From Rhynchopus euleeides (Eukaryota > Euglenozoa > Diplonemea > Diplonemida > Diplonemidae): DNA of 64,000 nt. The position numbers and the translations under genes were made by a program. The stretch covers positions 992,001-1,056,000 of the forward strand of contig OY723282.1 in assembly GCA_963210315.1 (NCBI GenBank). Reading direction: 5' to 3'. Of this stretch, positions 36,157-45,738 are shown piece after piece. Within the stretch, counting starts at the first letter, position 1, and every line of letters begins with the position of its first letter. A model generated the notes under the pieces. It made no database searches. It had not been told where the DNA came from and saw nothing but the letters and a program-made list of their open reading frames with translations.

Positions 36157-37672
36157 TAGGGGGGCCCAAAACCCCCCTTTTTCGTGTAATCGGTGAAAAA
36201 ATGCCCCAAAAAGTGACCCCAGACCCCCAAAACCACCCCACACCGGTCCAAAAATGGTCTGTGGGGGTCTGGTAACCAGTTTTGAGGGTCTACACACCCC
36301 CAGATGGTGTAAAAATGCGAAAAAATGGGTGTTTTTGGGCCTTTTGGCCAAATGGGGGAAATGGGGTGTTTTGCAAAAAAACGCAAAAAAAAATGGGCAA
36401 AAAACACCGTAGAATGGCCATGTGGTGGGTACCAGTGCCCACGGGGTGTCCAGGGGACCCATCCGGGCACCACACGACACCTTTTCAGCCCCCCAGGCAC
36501 CCCAGATGGTGGCTTTTTACTGTTTTTTCATACCCCTGACAAACCCCTGACACCACCGGGCACCTATTTTTTCCGCTGTCAAGATGACCTGGGCTCCAGC
36601 AAGACCCTGCAAATGGCCCCCAAACCATGTGGCATGCACCTGGGAGGCCCCCAGAGGGGGTAGATGGTGATGGGGGGCCCTCCGAGTGGTGTCAGATGGG
36701 TCATGGTGGGCGGCATAATATGCACCCTCTAACAAGGGAGAACAACCCATTTTTACAGATGGTGTCTTCGAGGCCGACTGCCCATGCCTTTCTGCATCAT
36801 CTGCGCTCTGTGTACCCGATGCAATGTGCAGCGATGCAAAGTGCATCTAACCGACTGGACAGGAGATGATTACTGATCTTGAAAGGCTGAAAACAGGCTG
36901 CCCTTCACCCTCTGCAGCATCCATTTCGCACTACCACGCAATTGCATGCCCTGACGACCACATCGACTGCTCAAGGGCGTATCGCACGCTCGGAGCCTAT
37001 GTGCAGGACGCAGCGCACACAGCCTCACACTTCCCGGGCGAGCGATGTCAGCCGCGGCCCCGAGGACACCATCTGTAAAAATGGGTTGTTCTCCCTTGTT
37101 AGAGGGTGCATATTATGCCGCCCACCATGACCCATCTGACACCACTCGGAGGGCCCCTCATCACCATCTACCCCCTCTGGGGGCCTCCCAGGTGCATGCC
37201 ACATGGTTTGGGGGCCATTTGCAGGGTCTTGCTGGAGCCCAGGTCATCTTGACAGCGGAAAAAATAGGTGCCCGGTGGTGTCAGGGGTTTGTCAGGGGTA
37301 TGAAAAAACAGTAAAAAGCCACCATCTGGGGTGCCTGGGGGGCTGAAAAGGTGTCGTGTGGTGCCTGGATGGGCCCCCTGGACACCCCGTGGGCACTGGT
37401 ACCCACCACATGGCCATTCTACGGTGTTTTTTGCCCATTTTTTTGCGTTTTTTTGCAAAACACCCCATTTCCCCCATTTGGCCAAAAGGCCCAAAAACAC
37501 CCATTTTTTCGCATTTTTACACCATCTGGGGGTGTGTAGACCCTCAAAACTGGTTACCAGACCCCCACAGACCATTTTTGGACCGGTGTGGGGTGGTTTT
37601 GGGGGTCTGGGGTCACTTTTTGGGGTAGCTTTTTGAAAATTTACACGAAAAAGGGGGTTTTGGGCCCCCCTA
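36157..37672. mobile_element. Fold-back element with ~620-bp inverted arms
   Basis: Left arm 36157-36775 and right arm 37056-37672 are reverse complements with only scattered differences; the two arms therefore give mirror-image open frames. The outer ends read TAGGGGGGCCCAAAACCCCC. The element sits between G runs (36146-36156 and 37673-37689), so it is flanked by TA within a poly-G target. The ~280-bp unique centre (36776-37055) holds no recognisable gene. Frames inside the arms are A/T-run artefacts, not proteins. Confidence 0.9.
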
Positions 37673-38632
37673 GGGGGGGGGGGGGGGGCTCGCGCAGCTG
37701 ATCAGCGCCGCGAAACGTACGAAAAATAAACAGGGTCGGATTGTGTAGATAGTGGGGCCATACCAGAGCTCACTCGGGTATGCCTAGCACCAACAAAGGT
37801 TGGCGTGCGTGACAGGCTAGAGTGGCGCCAAGGCCTGCAACGTAAGGGATGATGTAGCATCGTAGGTTCGAAACGAGAGGGCCACCATAACAAACACAGG
37901 TGGTGTTGCAGTGCAGGCAGGGAGGGGAACACTTTGGCTTTTCTGGGGAGGTGCATTCTGTGGCATCGACACACAGCAACCTCCAACCCCGCATGGGAAG
38001 AGACGCCACAGGGTACTACCTCTTGGGTTGCCGCGAACCATTTTCTTTTGGATTTTTTGGCCTGTTGCGGAGGGGTGGGTGGGTATTTCCCCCCACCGCA
38101 GAGTGGGTAGACTATATAGCCGGGTGCCTTCGCTCAGACATGCAGATAAGTGAGAGGAAATGTGAGCTGTGTGTGCGTGTGAGATCACATCAAGAGCAAG
38201 TGCTTGGTGTGTGTCTGCACTGATATAAAAAGATTCACGTGTTTGTGTGCCTCGTAAAATAGGTGTTGCAAAGCGGCACAGATCGAAGGCCCCGCAGGCT
38301 GGGGTTTATTGGGTTAGGGGTTCCTGGGGGTTCTGTAGATTCTTGCGGGTGAACGGACCCCGCCAAACGTGCTCGAAGGGGGCCTCTGCTGCTGCAGGTG
38401 TGTTGACCAGGGGGTGTCGTGCCGTATGTGCGTGTGTGTGTTTGTGTGTGTTGACATGCGAGGCCGGGGCCAACTACCCTTCTCTGCCCGTGTCCCCACC
38501 ACCCCCGCCCCCGTTCTGGACAGCCATTTCTATTTTTATCTTACTAGTTACGAGCGACGAAGCGTAGCGAAGTCGCGAAGTAACGAAGGAAATCGTACGA
38601 CTGAAGCTTTGGATTAGCACCTCATGCCACTT

Positions 38633-38768
38633 CACAGGGCCTCAACACAGCCTTGAGACAGCAAGTGTGCGCTCAGGTGGGGCCCATGCGCTCAACAAAA
38701 AGTAGTCCGGAACTGTTCTCCCACAGTTGCTGGACAGGGTGTCTATAATAAAGCGAAAGGAGTACGAT
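38633..38768 (+). repeat. Dispersed ~135-bp repeat, copy 1
   Basis: Shared with 62777-62910: starts CATGCCACTTCACAG, continues CCTCAACACAGCCTTGAGAC, GTAGTCCGGAACTGTTCT, GTTGCTGGACAGGGTGTC, and ends in AAGCGAAA then GAGTA. Copy 1 has a ~15-bp extra segment. No coding potential; nature unknown. Confidence 0.8.
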
Positions 38769-38814
38769 TTCCCCCCCCCTGGTTGTATGCGAGTATAGTA
38801 CTAGCATAACAAGT

Positions 38815-38975
38815 GAAGGGAGGTCATACTTGTGATTCCTTCTGCTTCAATTTCAAAATACCCCCCCCCCCCGCCCGGTGTTGAGAGACTTACTTTAAGA
38901 AGGTGCTGCTTGCTTGGGTGACTTACTTTTCCATTCACTCTGACGATCAAACCCCCCCCCCCCCCGCCCGGTGTC
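38815..38975 (+). repeat. Paired poly-C repeat with CATTCACTC motif
   Basis: A block GTGAAGGGAG...CCTTCTGCTT...ATTTCAAAATA plus a C run (38815-38878) is repeated at 46618-46673. A second block, AAGAAGGTGCTG...TTTTCCATTCACTC then GACGATCAAAC plus a C run (38898-38965), is repeated at 50742-50782 and 51743-51797. Each C run here is followed by GCCCGGTGT. Confidence 0.75.
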
Positions 38976-39569
38976 GGAGCATTCTGACACAACACAAGCT
39001 GAGTACGAGATATCGAGCGAGCGAATGGAAGTCAACTTGACTGTGCCTTGCTTCTCTCGCCTTTCCTCCTCCCCGGTCCTGGATGGCAACCACCGATACA
39101 GGCGTCATTACTATGTGACTGCTGTTTCAATGGGTGTCCCTCATTGTGTTTTTTGGACACGATCTTCGCACGGAATATTTCATGCAGTGATGCCAGCCAT
39201 GCTTTACAAGCCACCCCCTTCACCAGGCGTGATGGTTTGTTGGTGTGTGGCAGAGGCGTTACCGCATCAGAAGAAGGGCCAGGCGGAGCGGAAGCCGGAT
39301 TCCTGCCCTTGGGCAGGGCAAACCTTTTTTTTCCCGTTCCAACTTTCCTCACGAAACCTTTTGCAATAAAGGAGTAAATGGAGCACGGAATAACCAGGTC
39401 CGACTGAGTATGCAGCACGCGCAGTGCAGCGCACAGAACCACAGCATACCTCATCAGAGGTCAAGGAGTGTTTCGTTTTGCCTTCGTTTTGCCAAAATCC
39501 ACCTTTTCGTATCGTGCCCCCAAAGAGGTACCGGTGAACCAGACCCAGCGAGCTCGTGCCTGGTCAGGC

Positions 39570-39648
39570 AGGTAGGGCAGCTGCCCTACCTATTTAATTT
39601 CAGTCCGAAACCTTGGTAGGGCAGGCCTGACCAGCCTGCCCTACCAAG
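39570..39648. repeat. Two palindromes with TAGGGCAG core
   Basis: 39570-39591 is a perfect 22-bp palindrome centred on GGGCAGCTGCCC. 39612-39626 pairs perfectly with 39634-39648 (CTTGGTAGGGCAGGC arms, 7-nt loop). The 22-bp palindrome recurs exactly at 44672-44693, on the other side of the retrotransposon. Confidence 0.9.
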
Positions 39649-39792
39649 AATATTTCTGATCTGCCCCCGCCCCCCTGGGCCCACTGGGGCCCAGGGAGCA
39701 GGGCTATTCCGGACTATCGACCCAATGACCCACCGAATGTGGTCGGGTGCTTCGACATGTCAAGGACGATATGTCAGCCTGAGAACATATGT

Positions 39793-39840
39793 TCACTACC
39801 GCGGCCTCCGGCGGCTGGGGGGCCCCGCCCCCCAGACCCT
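39793..39840. repeat. GC-hairpin repeat, full copy
   Basis: TCACTACCGCGGCCTCCGGC followed by GGCTGGGGGGCCCCGCCCCCC and AGACC. The stem is CTGGGGGG against CCCCCCAG. It is repeated at 45692-45738 and partly at 29848-29882. Confidence 0.8.
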
Positions 39841-39944
39841 GAAGGCGGTCTGCTGGCTCCTGGATGTCATGAACCGCCTGTGGTACGATAGACACGGATG
39901 ATCCACTAGCCGAGCGCTCACGTTCGCGCGAAGCGCGCGAATTT

Positions 39945-40089
39945 TTTTTGCATACACGTTAAGTGTTCTAAGAAACCAGACATAACCAGAAGACCAACAT
40001 CATGTTCGTGCTAGCACTTTTCCCTTTTGTCATCACACCCGTGCGCCAAAACAGGTTAGGCCTTATATTTGGCTGCGTTCAACGAAAAA
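39945..40089 (+). repeat. Split direct repeat A1
   Basis: 145 bp from TTTTTGCATACACG to CAACGAAAAA, identical to A2 at 44452-44596. It lies upstream of gag and likely carries the promoter. Confidence 0.9.
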
Positions 40090-40159
40090 TATTTTCGTGG
40101 TTCAACACACCCACCTACTCCCTTCTCTTTACTCCACCCTTCAACCCCCGACACAACCG

Positions 40160-41497
40160 ATGCCTGGCGTGCAGAACTCGGAGCTGGTGCTGTCCGGAGT
40201 GGGGCGCGGCGCGGGCAACCCGGACGCCTTGTCCGCCCCCCTCCCGGCGGGCGACTTCGGGATGGCGATGGGGCAGGCGCTGGCGGCAGTGAACACCGCC
40301 AACGCCCGTGAGGTGGCCACCCGCGAGGTCGCGGGGGCCGACATCCGGGCCACGCAGGTGGAGGCGCACGCGAGGGTGCACGCGGCGGGGGTGGATGCGG
40401 GGGCGGCTACGAGGGCCGCCAACGCGGAGGCGGCGGCGGGGATGCACATCGCATCCGCGAATGCAGCGGCGCATGCGGCGAAGGTGGAATCCGCTGCGGC
40501 ACAGCGGGTGACGGGGGCGGAGTCGGACGCGAAGGTGGCGTCGGTGGAGGCGGCGGCCTCAAACGCCGTCACGGAGGCGCAGGCGCGGGCGATGGTCGCC
40601 GAGGAGTCCGCCAGGCACGCGGAGGTGAGAGCCCGCCTCGAGGCCGAGCTGGCCCTCGAGAGGGAGAAGACGCGCAACGCCGCGCTGGTGATGGAGGAAC
40701 GGGCTAAGGCCCAGCGGGAGACGGCCCTCGCGGAGCACGCGAGGGTAAGGGCTGAGGCAGGCGCGAGCCGGGCTGCAGCCCCCCAGGACGAGGTGGCCTC
40801 CCTCCGGGAGGAGGTACGCCGGATGCAGGAGGTGGCGGACCTCCAGGCGGAGCTGGCCCGCCTGCGGGGAAACGGGACGGGCTCCGGAGCCGGCGCCGGA
40901 GCACCGAGGGCCGGAAAGCCGGAGCAGCGGGACGGGGCCGGCAGCGTAGCCGGCAGCAGCGACAGCCGCAGGGGCGCCGGGGCTCTCAACCCCCTGGACG
41001 TGGACGAGTGGTGGCACGCGGACGAGGCCACGCTGGGGCTGGTGCACCTGCATCAGCTGCGCCGCTACGACGCCCTGCTGGGGGCCCGGGCGGGGGGTGC
41101 CCTGCGCCCGCAGGCCCACGAGGCGCAGGCGCGGATGAGGGATATCAACCTCATCATGACGAGCCTGCCGTCGCTGCAGGAGCCGGAGGACTACGACGAC
41201 CTCCTGGTCCGGCTGATGCAGAACCAGTTCTGCAGGCTGGAAGCCCTCAACGAGGGCGTGTTGGGGGGCGGATGGGAGGCGGCCTCCGCGATGGAGGAGG
41301 AATTCTTCGGGAAGCCGGAGATTCCTCCGTACCTCCGGGCGGCAAAGGAGAAGGCACGGGCCCGCCAGCCACGCTCCCCCCAGGTCCACCACCCACAGCA
41401 TCAACATCAACAACAACAGCAACGCAGCTCGCAGCCACAGCCGCAGCAGGGCCACCCCACCAGCCAGCGGAGCAGGAGGGGGGGCCACAGGCAGTGA
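40160..41497 (+). CDS. Gag-like protein of the YR retrotransposon
   Basis: 445 residues from the ATG at 40160, the first ATG after repeat A1. Residues ~45-235 are a long Ala/Glu/Arg-rich helical or coiled-coil stretch with repeating EA/AA patterns (EVAGADIRATQVEAHARV...). Residues ~275-415 form a more globular part (DEWWHADEATLGLVHLHQLRRY, IMTSLPSLQEPEDYDDLLVRLMQNQFCRLEALN). The C-terminus is Gln/His-rich and basic. There is no CCHC zinc knuckle. Gag function is inferred from first position and structure-forming composition; the sequence itself is not a family I recognise. The stop is 17 bp before the recombinase ATG, in a different frame. Confidence 0.75.
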   Translation: MPGVQNSELVLSGVGRGAGNPDALSAPLPAGDFGMAMGQALAAVNTANAREVATREVAGADIRATQVEAHARVHAAGVDAGAATRAANAEAAAGMHIASANAAAHAAKVESAAAQRVTGAESDAKVASVEAAASNAVTEAQARAMVAEESARHAEVRARLEAELALEREKTRNAALVMEERAKAQRETALAEHARVRAEAGASRAAAPQDEVASLREEVRRMQEVADLQAELARLRGNGTGSGAGAGAPRAGKPEQRDGAGSVAGSSDSRRGAGALNPLDVDEWWHADEATLGLVHLHQLRRYDALLGARAGGALRPQAHEAQARMRDINLIMTSLPSLQEPEDYDDLLVRLMQNQFCRLEALNEGVLGGGWEAASAMEEEFFGKPEIPPYLRAAKEKARARQPRSPQVHHPQHQHQQQQQRSSQPQPQQGHPTSQRSRRGGHRQ

Positions 41498-41514
41498 GCT
41501 CGCCCCTCACGGCG

Positions 41515-42510
41515 ATGCTGGAGAGCATAGGGGTGCTTTCCACGGCGCGGGTGGGAAGGAGACGGGCACAGGAGGACCCGCTGACCGCCAGAGAGGCACA
41601 GCGGATCGCCAAGCGCGCGGTGAAGACGCTGGGGGAGGCGTTGGCACCGTCGACGTGGAGGGGGCTCGAGGGGCCCCACCGGCGACTCCTCCAGTTCCGG
41701 CACGAGTGGGAGCAGACCACGGGTGTGCTCTTGCCGTGGGACCTTTGCATCATTTACTGGGTGCAGAGGCTCATGTCCGAAGCGGACTCCCCACTCCGGC
41801 CCTCCTCCGCCCTACAGTACGTATCGAGGGCGGTCGCCGCGATGAGCCGCATGGGGGTTGTGGTGGACTCCCAGCTGCTCCAAGACTTCAAGCGAGGTCT
41901 GAAGCGCTTGGGGGCCCTCCGACCGCAGCACCAAGCGAAGCCAGCAACATCCGCCCAGGTGGCCGCAGTGGTGGGCCGGGCGGACGTCGACCGCGACACG
42001 AAGCTCGCGATTGTGCTGGGGTGGTGCGGGGCGGCGCGGGTGTCGGACGTGGTGCGCCTGAAGTGCGGGGACATCGCTTTCCAGAGCGAGTTTGTCGCCG
42101 TAAACTGGGCGGAGACGAAGAGCGACCCGTTCCGCCTGGGCGTCACGACGGGCCTGTTCCTCTCGGAGTGCTGGACGGAGGTGCTGCGGGAGGCGATCTC
42201 GGGGCGGGCGGCGGGCGCGCTGGTGGTCGACACTACCTACCGGCGCATCGTGGCGGCGCTGAAGAAGGAGGACCCGGAGCTGAGTGGGCACTCCCTCCGT
42301 CGGGGGGCTCTGGCGGAGCTCCTGCAAGAGGGGCTGTGCCTGGAGTCGCTTCGGCAGCTGTCCCGCCACAGCTCCCTGGACGCCCTGGCCAGGTACCTCC
42401 CGGCGGGGAAGCTGAAGCTGGCGAGGCAGACGGCCTCCACATCAATGGTGCTCGACCGGGGGCTATCCCGGGGGTCGCTCTTTGCCCTGCCTTCCCTGGG
42501 AAGCTCCTGA
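41515..42510 (+). CDS. Tyrosine recombinase (integrase) of the YR retrotransposon
   Basis: 331 residues from the ATG at 41515. An N-terminal core-binding region (about 30-130) is followed by the catalytic domain. R175 in GWCGAARVSDVV, H259 and R262 in GHSLRRGALAELL, H285 in SRHSSLDALARYL and the nucleophile Y294 form the R-HxxR-H-Y set, with the usual nine-residue step from H to Y. It should join the circular cDNA to the chromosome. The frame is open further upstream to 41008 but that part overlaps gag and lacks ATG. All catalytic residues are present, so it may be active. It lies upstream of RT-RNase H. Confidence 0.9.
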   Translation: MLESIGVLSTARVGRRRAQEDPLTAREAQRIAKRAVKTLGEALAPSTWRGLEGPHRRLLQFRHEWEQTTGVLLPWDLCIIYWVQRLMSEADSPLRPSSALQYVSRAVAAMSRMGVVVDSQLLQDFKRGLKRLGALRPQHQAKPATSAQVAAVVGRADVDRDTKLAIVLGWCGAARVSDVVRLKCGDIAFQSEFVAVNWAETKSDPFRLGVTTGLFLSECWTEVLREAISGRAAGALVVDTTYRRIVAALKKEDPELSGHSLRRGALAELLQEGLCLESLRQLSRHSSLDALARYLPAGKLKLARQTASTSMVLDRGLSRGSLFALPSLGSS

Positions 42511-44306
42511 GGACGGCGTGCGTGGCGTACGAGCCCCCAGGCACGCCTTCCCCGCCGGCGACCCCTCGGCCCAGGCCGCCTCCCACGCCACCGCCACCAC
42601 TTCCGCCTCCGCCTCCACCGCCGCCACGGCCGCCCCCTCCTCCTCTTCCTCGGAGGGTCGGCGACGACTCCTACTCGCCGGACGTCAACGCGACGTACGC
42701 GAGGGAAGCGCGGGTGACGGTGGAGGGGCGGCATCTTGGCCCGCCCTCGGCGCGGGGTGGCCCCACGGGGGAGCTGGCCCCCATTTCGACGTCACGTCTG
42801 AACCTCGACGCCTTAGAGGCCTTGGATTCCGAGGGGATCCTGTCAGGGGTTATCGACGTGATTCGGGACCGGGGCGCTTTCCTGCGGGCCATGCGACCGG
42901 GCGTGGATCTGGGCGACAGGCCTCTTTCGCGCGGGACCTCGAGGCACATGCTGCGGCACTGGGATAACCTCTCGGAGTGGGGGGTGCTGGGGTTGGCTGA
43001 CGCGCCGAAGGTGGTCCTCCCGGCGTTCACCGTGGAGAAAAAGAGCGGGCTGCTGCGTTTGGTATGCGACGGGCGAAAGCTGAACCGGCTGATGCGGGAC
43101 CCGCCACCGATGCTCCTCCCGTCGATCCACGAGGTGGTCCGGAGGTTCCTGGCGGTCGAATTCGTGGTGCAGGCTGACGGGAAGAGCTGGTTCTACCAGT
43201 TCCCCCTGGGGGACGGGGTCCGCGACTTCTTCGGGGTGAATCTGGCTGGGGAGCGGGGCCCGTTTCGGCGCACCTCGCTGCGGGTGATGTGCATGGGCTG
43301 GAGCTGGGCGCCGTGCATCGCGCAGAGGGCCTCGCGCGTGCTTCTCCCCCTGGAGGATGGGCTGTCTTGGGTGGACAACTGGTTTGTGGTTGGAGATAGC
43401 CGGGAGGATGCAGCCGAGAGATACGCCCGATTCCTCGGCAAGGCCGAGTCGGTGGGCGCCGAGCTCAACGAGGGTGCGGAGTTCGGCACACCGCAGTCGC
43501 GGTTCATCGCCTTGGGGTTGGAATTTGATCTGGAGTCGTCGCCTAAGCGCTTCAGGTCGGACCCCGATTGGGTGTCGAAATTCCTTGCCTCGGCGGCCGT
43601 AGCGGCGGTTCGCGAGAACAGGGCTACTTCCCGGGAGTTCTACAAGGTTTTCGGCGGTATGATTTGGTTTCTGTTCTCGACGCAGAGGCGTCTCTGCTAC
43701 TTCCGCGCCTCCCTCGCCTTCCTCAGGAGATCCGCGGCCAAGCTGGTTGCGGAACCGGAGCAGTGGGACCGCCCTCTCGACATCCCCCCCTCTGTTCTCG
43801 CTGATCTTTCTCTGATTTCGGCCGATCTGGGCCAGAATGTATGGGTTGAGGCATCGGCTTCGGGGCCCTCGGTCACGGCGTGGTCTGACGCTTCCGACAC
43901 AGAATGGGCAGCCCTTCTGGAGTTAGACCCCGAGCCGATTGTCCAGGGCTGTTTTGATGAACCCCTCGCCCACCATATATATGTCAAAGAGCTCTTCGCA
44001 GCGCTCCAGGCGACACGCCTCGCAGCCGCTACGCGGCCGGGCTGTGCGTTGGGGTTGCAGGTGGACAACACGGCAGCGGTGGCAGCTATCAACAAGGGCC
44101 ACAGCAAGAATTACCTCGCGAATGACTTGTTGTGTGCCTTGTTTGACACCGCAGACGGTGCGGGCATCTCCGTTTCCGCTCAGTGGGTGCCTACGCATGC
44201 ACAGCGAGCAGACGAGTTTACCCGAGGCACTGTGGCATCGCCGTGCCCTGTCCCCCTGGCGCCCCTCCCTGCGAGATATGCGGCGGTTGCAGCCATATCG
44301 CGTTAA
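42511..44306 (+). CDS. Reverse transcriptase - RNase H of the YR retrotransposon
   Basis: The frame follows the recombinase with a -1 shift; no ATG is available before the RT domain, so frameshifting or a fused product is likely. A Pro-rich linker (PPPPP runs, about 42545-42650) leads into RT: FTVEKKSGLLRLVCDGRKLN, VVQADGKSWFYQFPLG, FRRTSLRVMCMGWSWAPCIA, then LSWVDNWFVVGD, where the usual YxDD box reads VDN (Asp at 43374, Asn at 43377). The RNase H domain keeps WSDASD, KELFAAL, QVDNTAAVAAIN and ADEFTRG, i.e. a D-E-D-D set. The element has identical repeats, so the VDN form is probably functional in this family rather than a random lesion. Confidence 0.9.
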
Positions 44307-44374
44307 ACATTTCAAGTGTGGTGTACCCTTTCAATCCCTTGTCTTTCTTTCCGCTACGCGGTCCCTGTGGGTTG

Positions 44375-44661
44375 GGCTGCGTTCAACGAAAAAAGACACT
44401 TCTTTCCGGAGTTTAGCTAGCACGATTCAGTTGGGCGATTCATTTGTCTGGTTTTTGCATACACGTTAAGTGTTCTAAGAAACCAGACATAACCAGAAGA
44501 CCAACATCATGTTCGTGCTAGCACTTTTCCCTTTTGTCATCACACCCGTGCGCCAAAACAGGTTAGGCCTTATATTTGGCTGCGTTCAACGAAAAAAGAC
44601 ACTTCTTTCCGGAGTTTAGCTAGCACGATTCAGTTGGGCGATTCATTTGTCTGGTTTTTGC
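44375..44661 (+). repeat. Split direct repeats B1-A2-B2
   Basis: B1 44375-44458, A2 44452-44596 and B2 44578-44661 form the 3' end. B is 84 bp from GGCTGCGTTCAACG to CTGGTTTTTGC. Adjacent copies overlap by 7 and 19 bp. This arrangement is what lets YR elements rebuild a full circle. Confidence 0.92.
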
Positions 44662-44671
44662 CCCCTTTACC

Positions 44672-44693
44672 AGGTAGGGCAGCTGCCCTACCT
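44672..44693. repeat. 22-bp palindrome, second copy
   Basis: Exact copy of the palindrome at 39570-39591, 11 bp beyond the end of repeat B2. Confidence 0.9.
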
Positions 44694-45219
44694 ATAAAAG
44701 TTTTGGGCACGAGCCCAGCGAGATCACTGACCAGACCATTTGCATGTTTTTCTTTTGCGCCTCAGTATTTTTGGTCTGCCGACAGCAGGGGATAAGATAG
44801 GTCTGGTTTTCCGGTTTTCAAAACCAGGGTTTCCCGGTTCCCGGTTTTCTGGAAAAAAAAAAGGTCGATCTCATTTTTGGCGGTTTTTTTTGTGACTTTG
44901 GGACAGTAAAACAGTCAGAAAAAACGCCATAAAAAAATAGAAAGTGACCCCATCGTGATCCGCACAGAGCTCAAATAGTCCAAAGAAGGCAGAGAAGCGG
45001 AGAAGAAAAAATGGACCTAGCGGGTGGCCCGGTGGGGCCCGGTGGGTGGTGATGCCCTCGTCATGCAGGCCTCTTCTGTTTTGAAGGTGCACACATGGTG
45101 GACTCCAGCCACCCTAGCGAGTGTCTAAGAGGGAGTCTAAGACTGCAGTCTGTACTGGAGACGGGAGTCTATTTTCCAGCTAATTTACGACTCCCGCTAG
45201 TTGAGACTCATGGGAGACA

Positions 45220-45269
45220 CACGGTGTACTCCAGCGGAGGTAGGGTAACCTCCGCTGGAGTTCACCGTG
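45220..45269. repeat. Hairpin, 22-bp stem
   Basis: CACGGTGTACTCCAGCGGAG plus GT pairs with its reverse complement across the 6-nt loop AGGGTA, with one mismatch. A related, weaker GACTCC...GGGAGTC structure sits at 46232-46282, outside the element. Confidence 0.85.
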
Positions 45270-45691
45270 TCGTCTGCCTCTGTGCAGCGTCACTCGGTGC
45301 CATCGAATACATGGCGACAGCCCACCAACTCGAGACAGATCTGCTTGTCTGGAGGGCTGAGACGAGAACACGAACGACTTTCAAGCAATCTTGAAGGTCG
45401 CCAAGCCTATTGGGGGCAACTAACAGATGAGATTTGTTTGTTGCCTGTCGTCACAGCTAGGTGCCCATTTCCTCGATAACGGAATGTGTGCAGAGATCTC
45501 GTGGACCCTTTGGCCATTCTGTCGTGCACCCACTCCACCCACAACGCACACCTGTCACGAGTGGTCGCTCCCCCGTCCTCCTCCACCCTGAAGGTTGAAC
45601 CCTCAAGGACCAGTGATCTCCTGCTGGCCGGGCTGCGATACAGCGAAGCCTTCCTACTTACAAGCGAATCCAGACTGTAGGGAACAGATGA

Positions 45692-45738
45692 TCACTACCG
45701 TGGCCTCCGGCGGCTGGGGGGCTCCGCCCCCCAGACCC
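45692..45738. repeat. GC-hairpin repeat, full copy
   Basis: Second full copy of the repeat at 39793, with stem CTGGGGGG / CCCCCCAG around CTCCG, near the right end of the hAT-like element. Confidence 0.8.

Larger units (their letters stand above)
37690..39569. other. Intergenic region with dispersed repeats
   Basis: No gene recognised. It contains the ~135-bp dispersed repeat at 38633-38768, the C-run paired repeat at 38815-38975, and an odd GCGAAG/GAAGCG-rich stretch at 38549-38595. The short frames at 37770-38188 and 38971-39464 lack any family signature. Confidence 0.45.
39945..44661 (+). mobile_element. DIRS/PAT-like tyrosine-recombinase retrotransposon, structurally complete
   Basis: The element has the split direct repeat layout of YR retrotransposons: A1 at 39945-40089, then gag, tyrosine recombinase and RT-RNase H genes, then B1 44375-44458, A2 44452-44596, B2 44578-44661. 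A1 and A2 (145 bp) and B1 and B2 (84 bp) are identical by eye, indicating recent insertion. A and B overlap by the short word GGCTGCGTTCAACG and A-run. Known YR retrotransposons replicate through a circular DNA and integrate by tyrosine recombinase without target duplications, and none is visible here. The gene order (YR before RT-RNase H) differs from the RT-then-YR order of Dictyostelium DIRS-1. Confidence 0.92.

Noticed and set aside
36282..36663. Mirror-image ORFs in the fold-back arms
   Set aside because: They are the same sequence read in both arms; composition comes from A/T and G/C runs and no family is evident.
40141..41031. Long minus-strand ORF opposite gag
   Set aside because: Shadow of the Ala-rich gag frame; the sense strand is set by the collinear YR and RT genes.
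41655..42510. Upstream part of the RT frame as protein
   Set aside because: It overlaps the recombinase gene in another frame and reads Gly/Ala/Arg-rich with no conserved motif; only the part after 42510 is credible.
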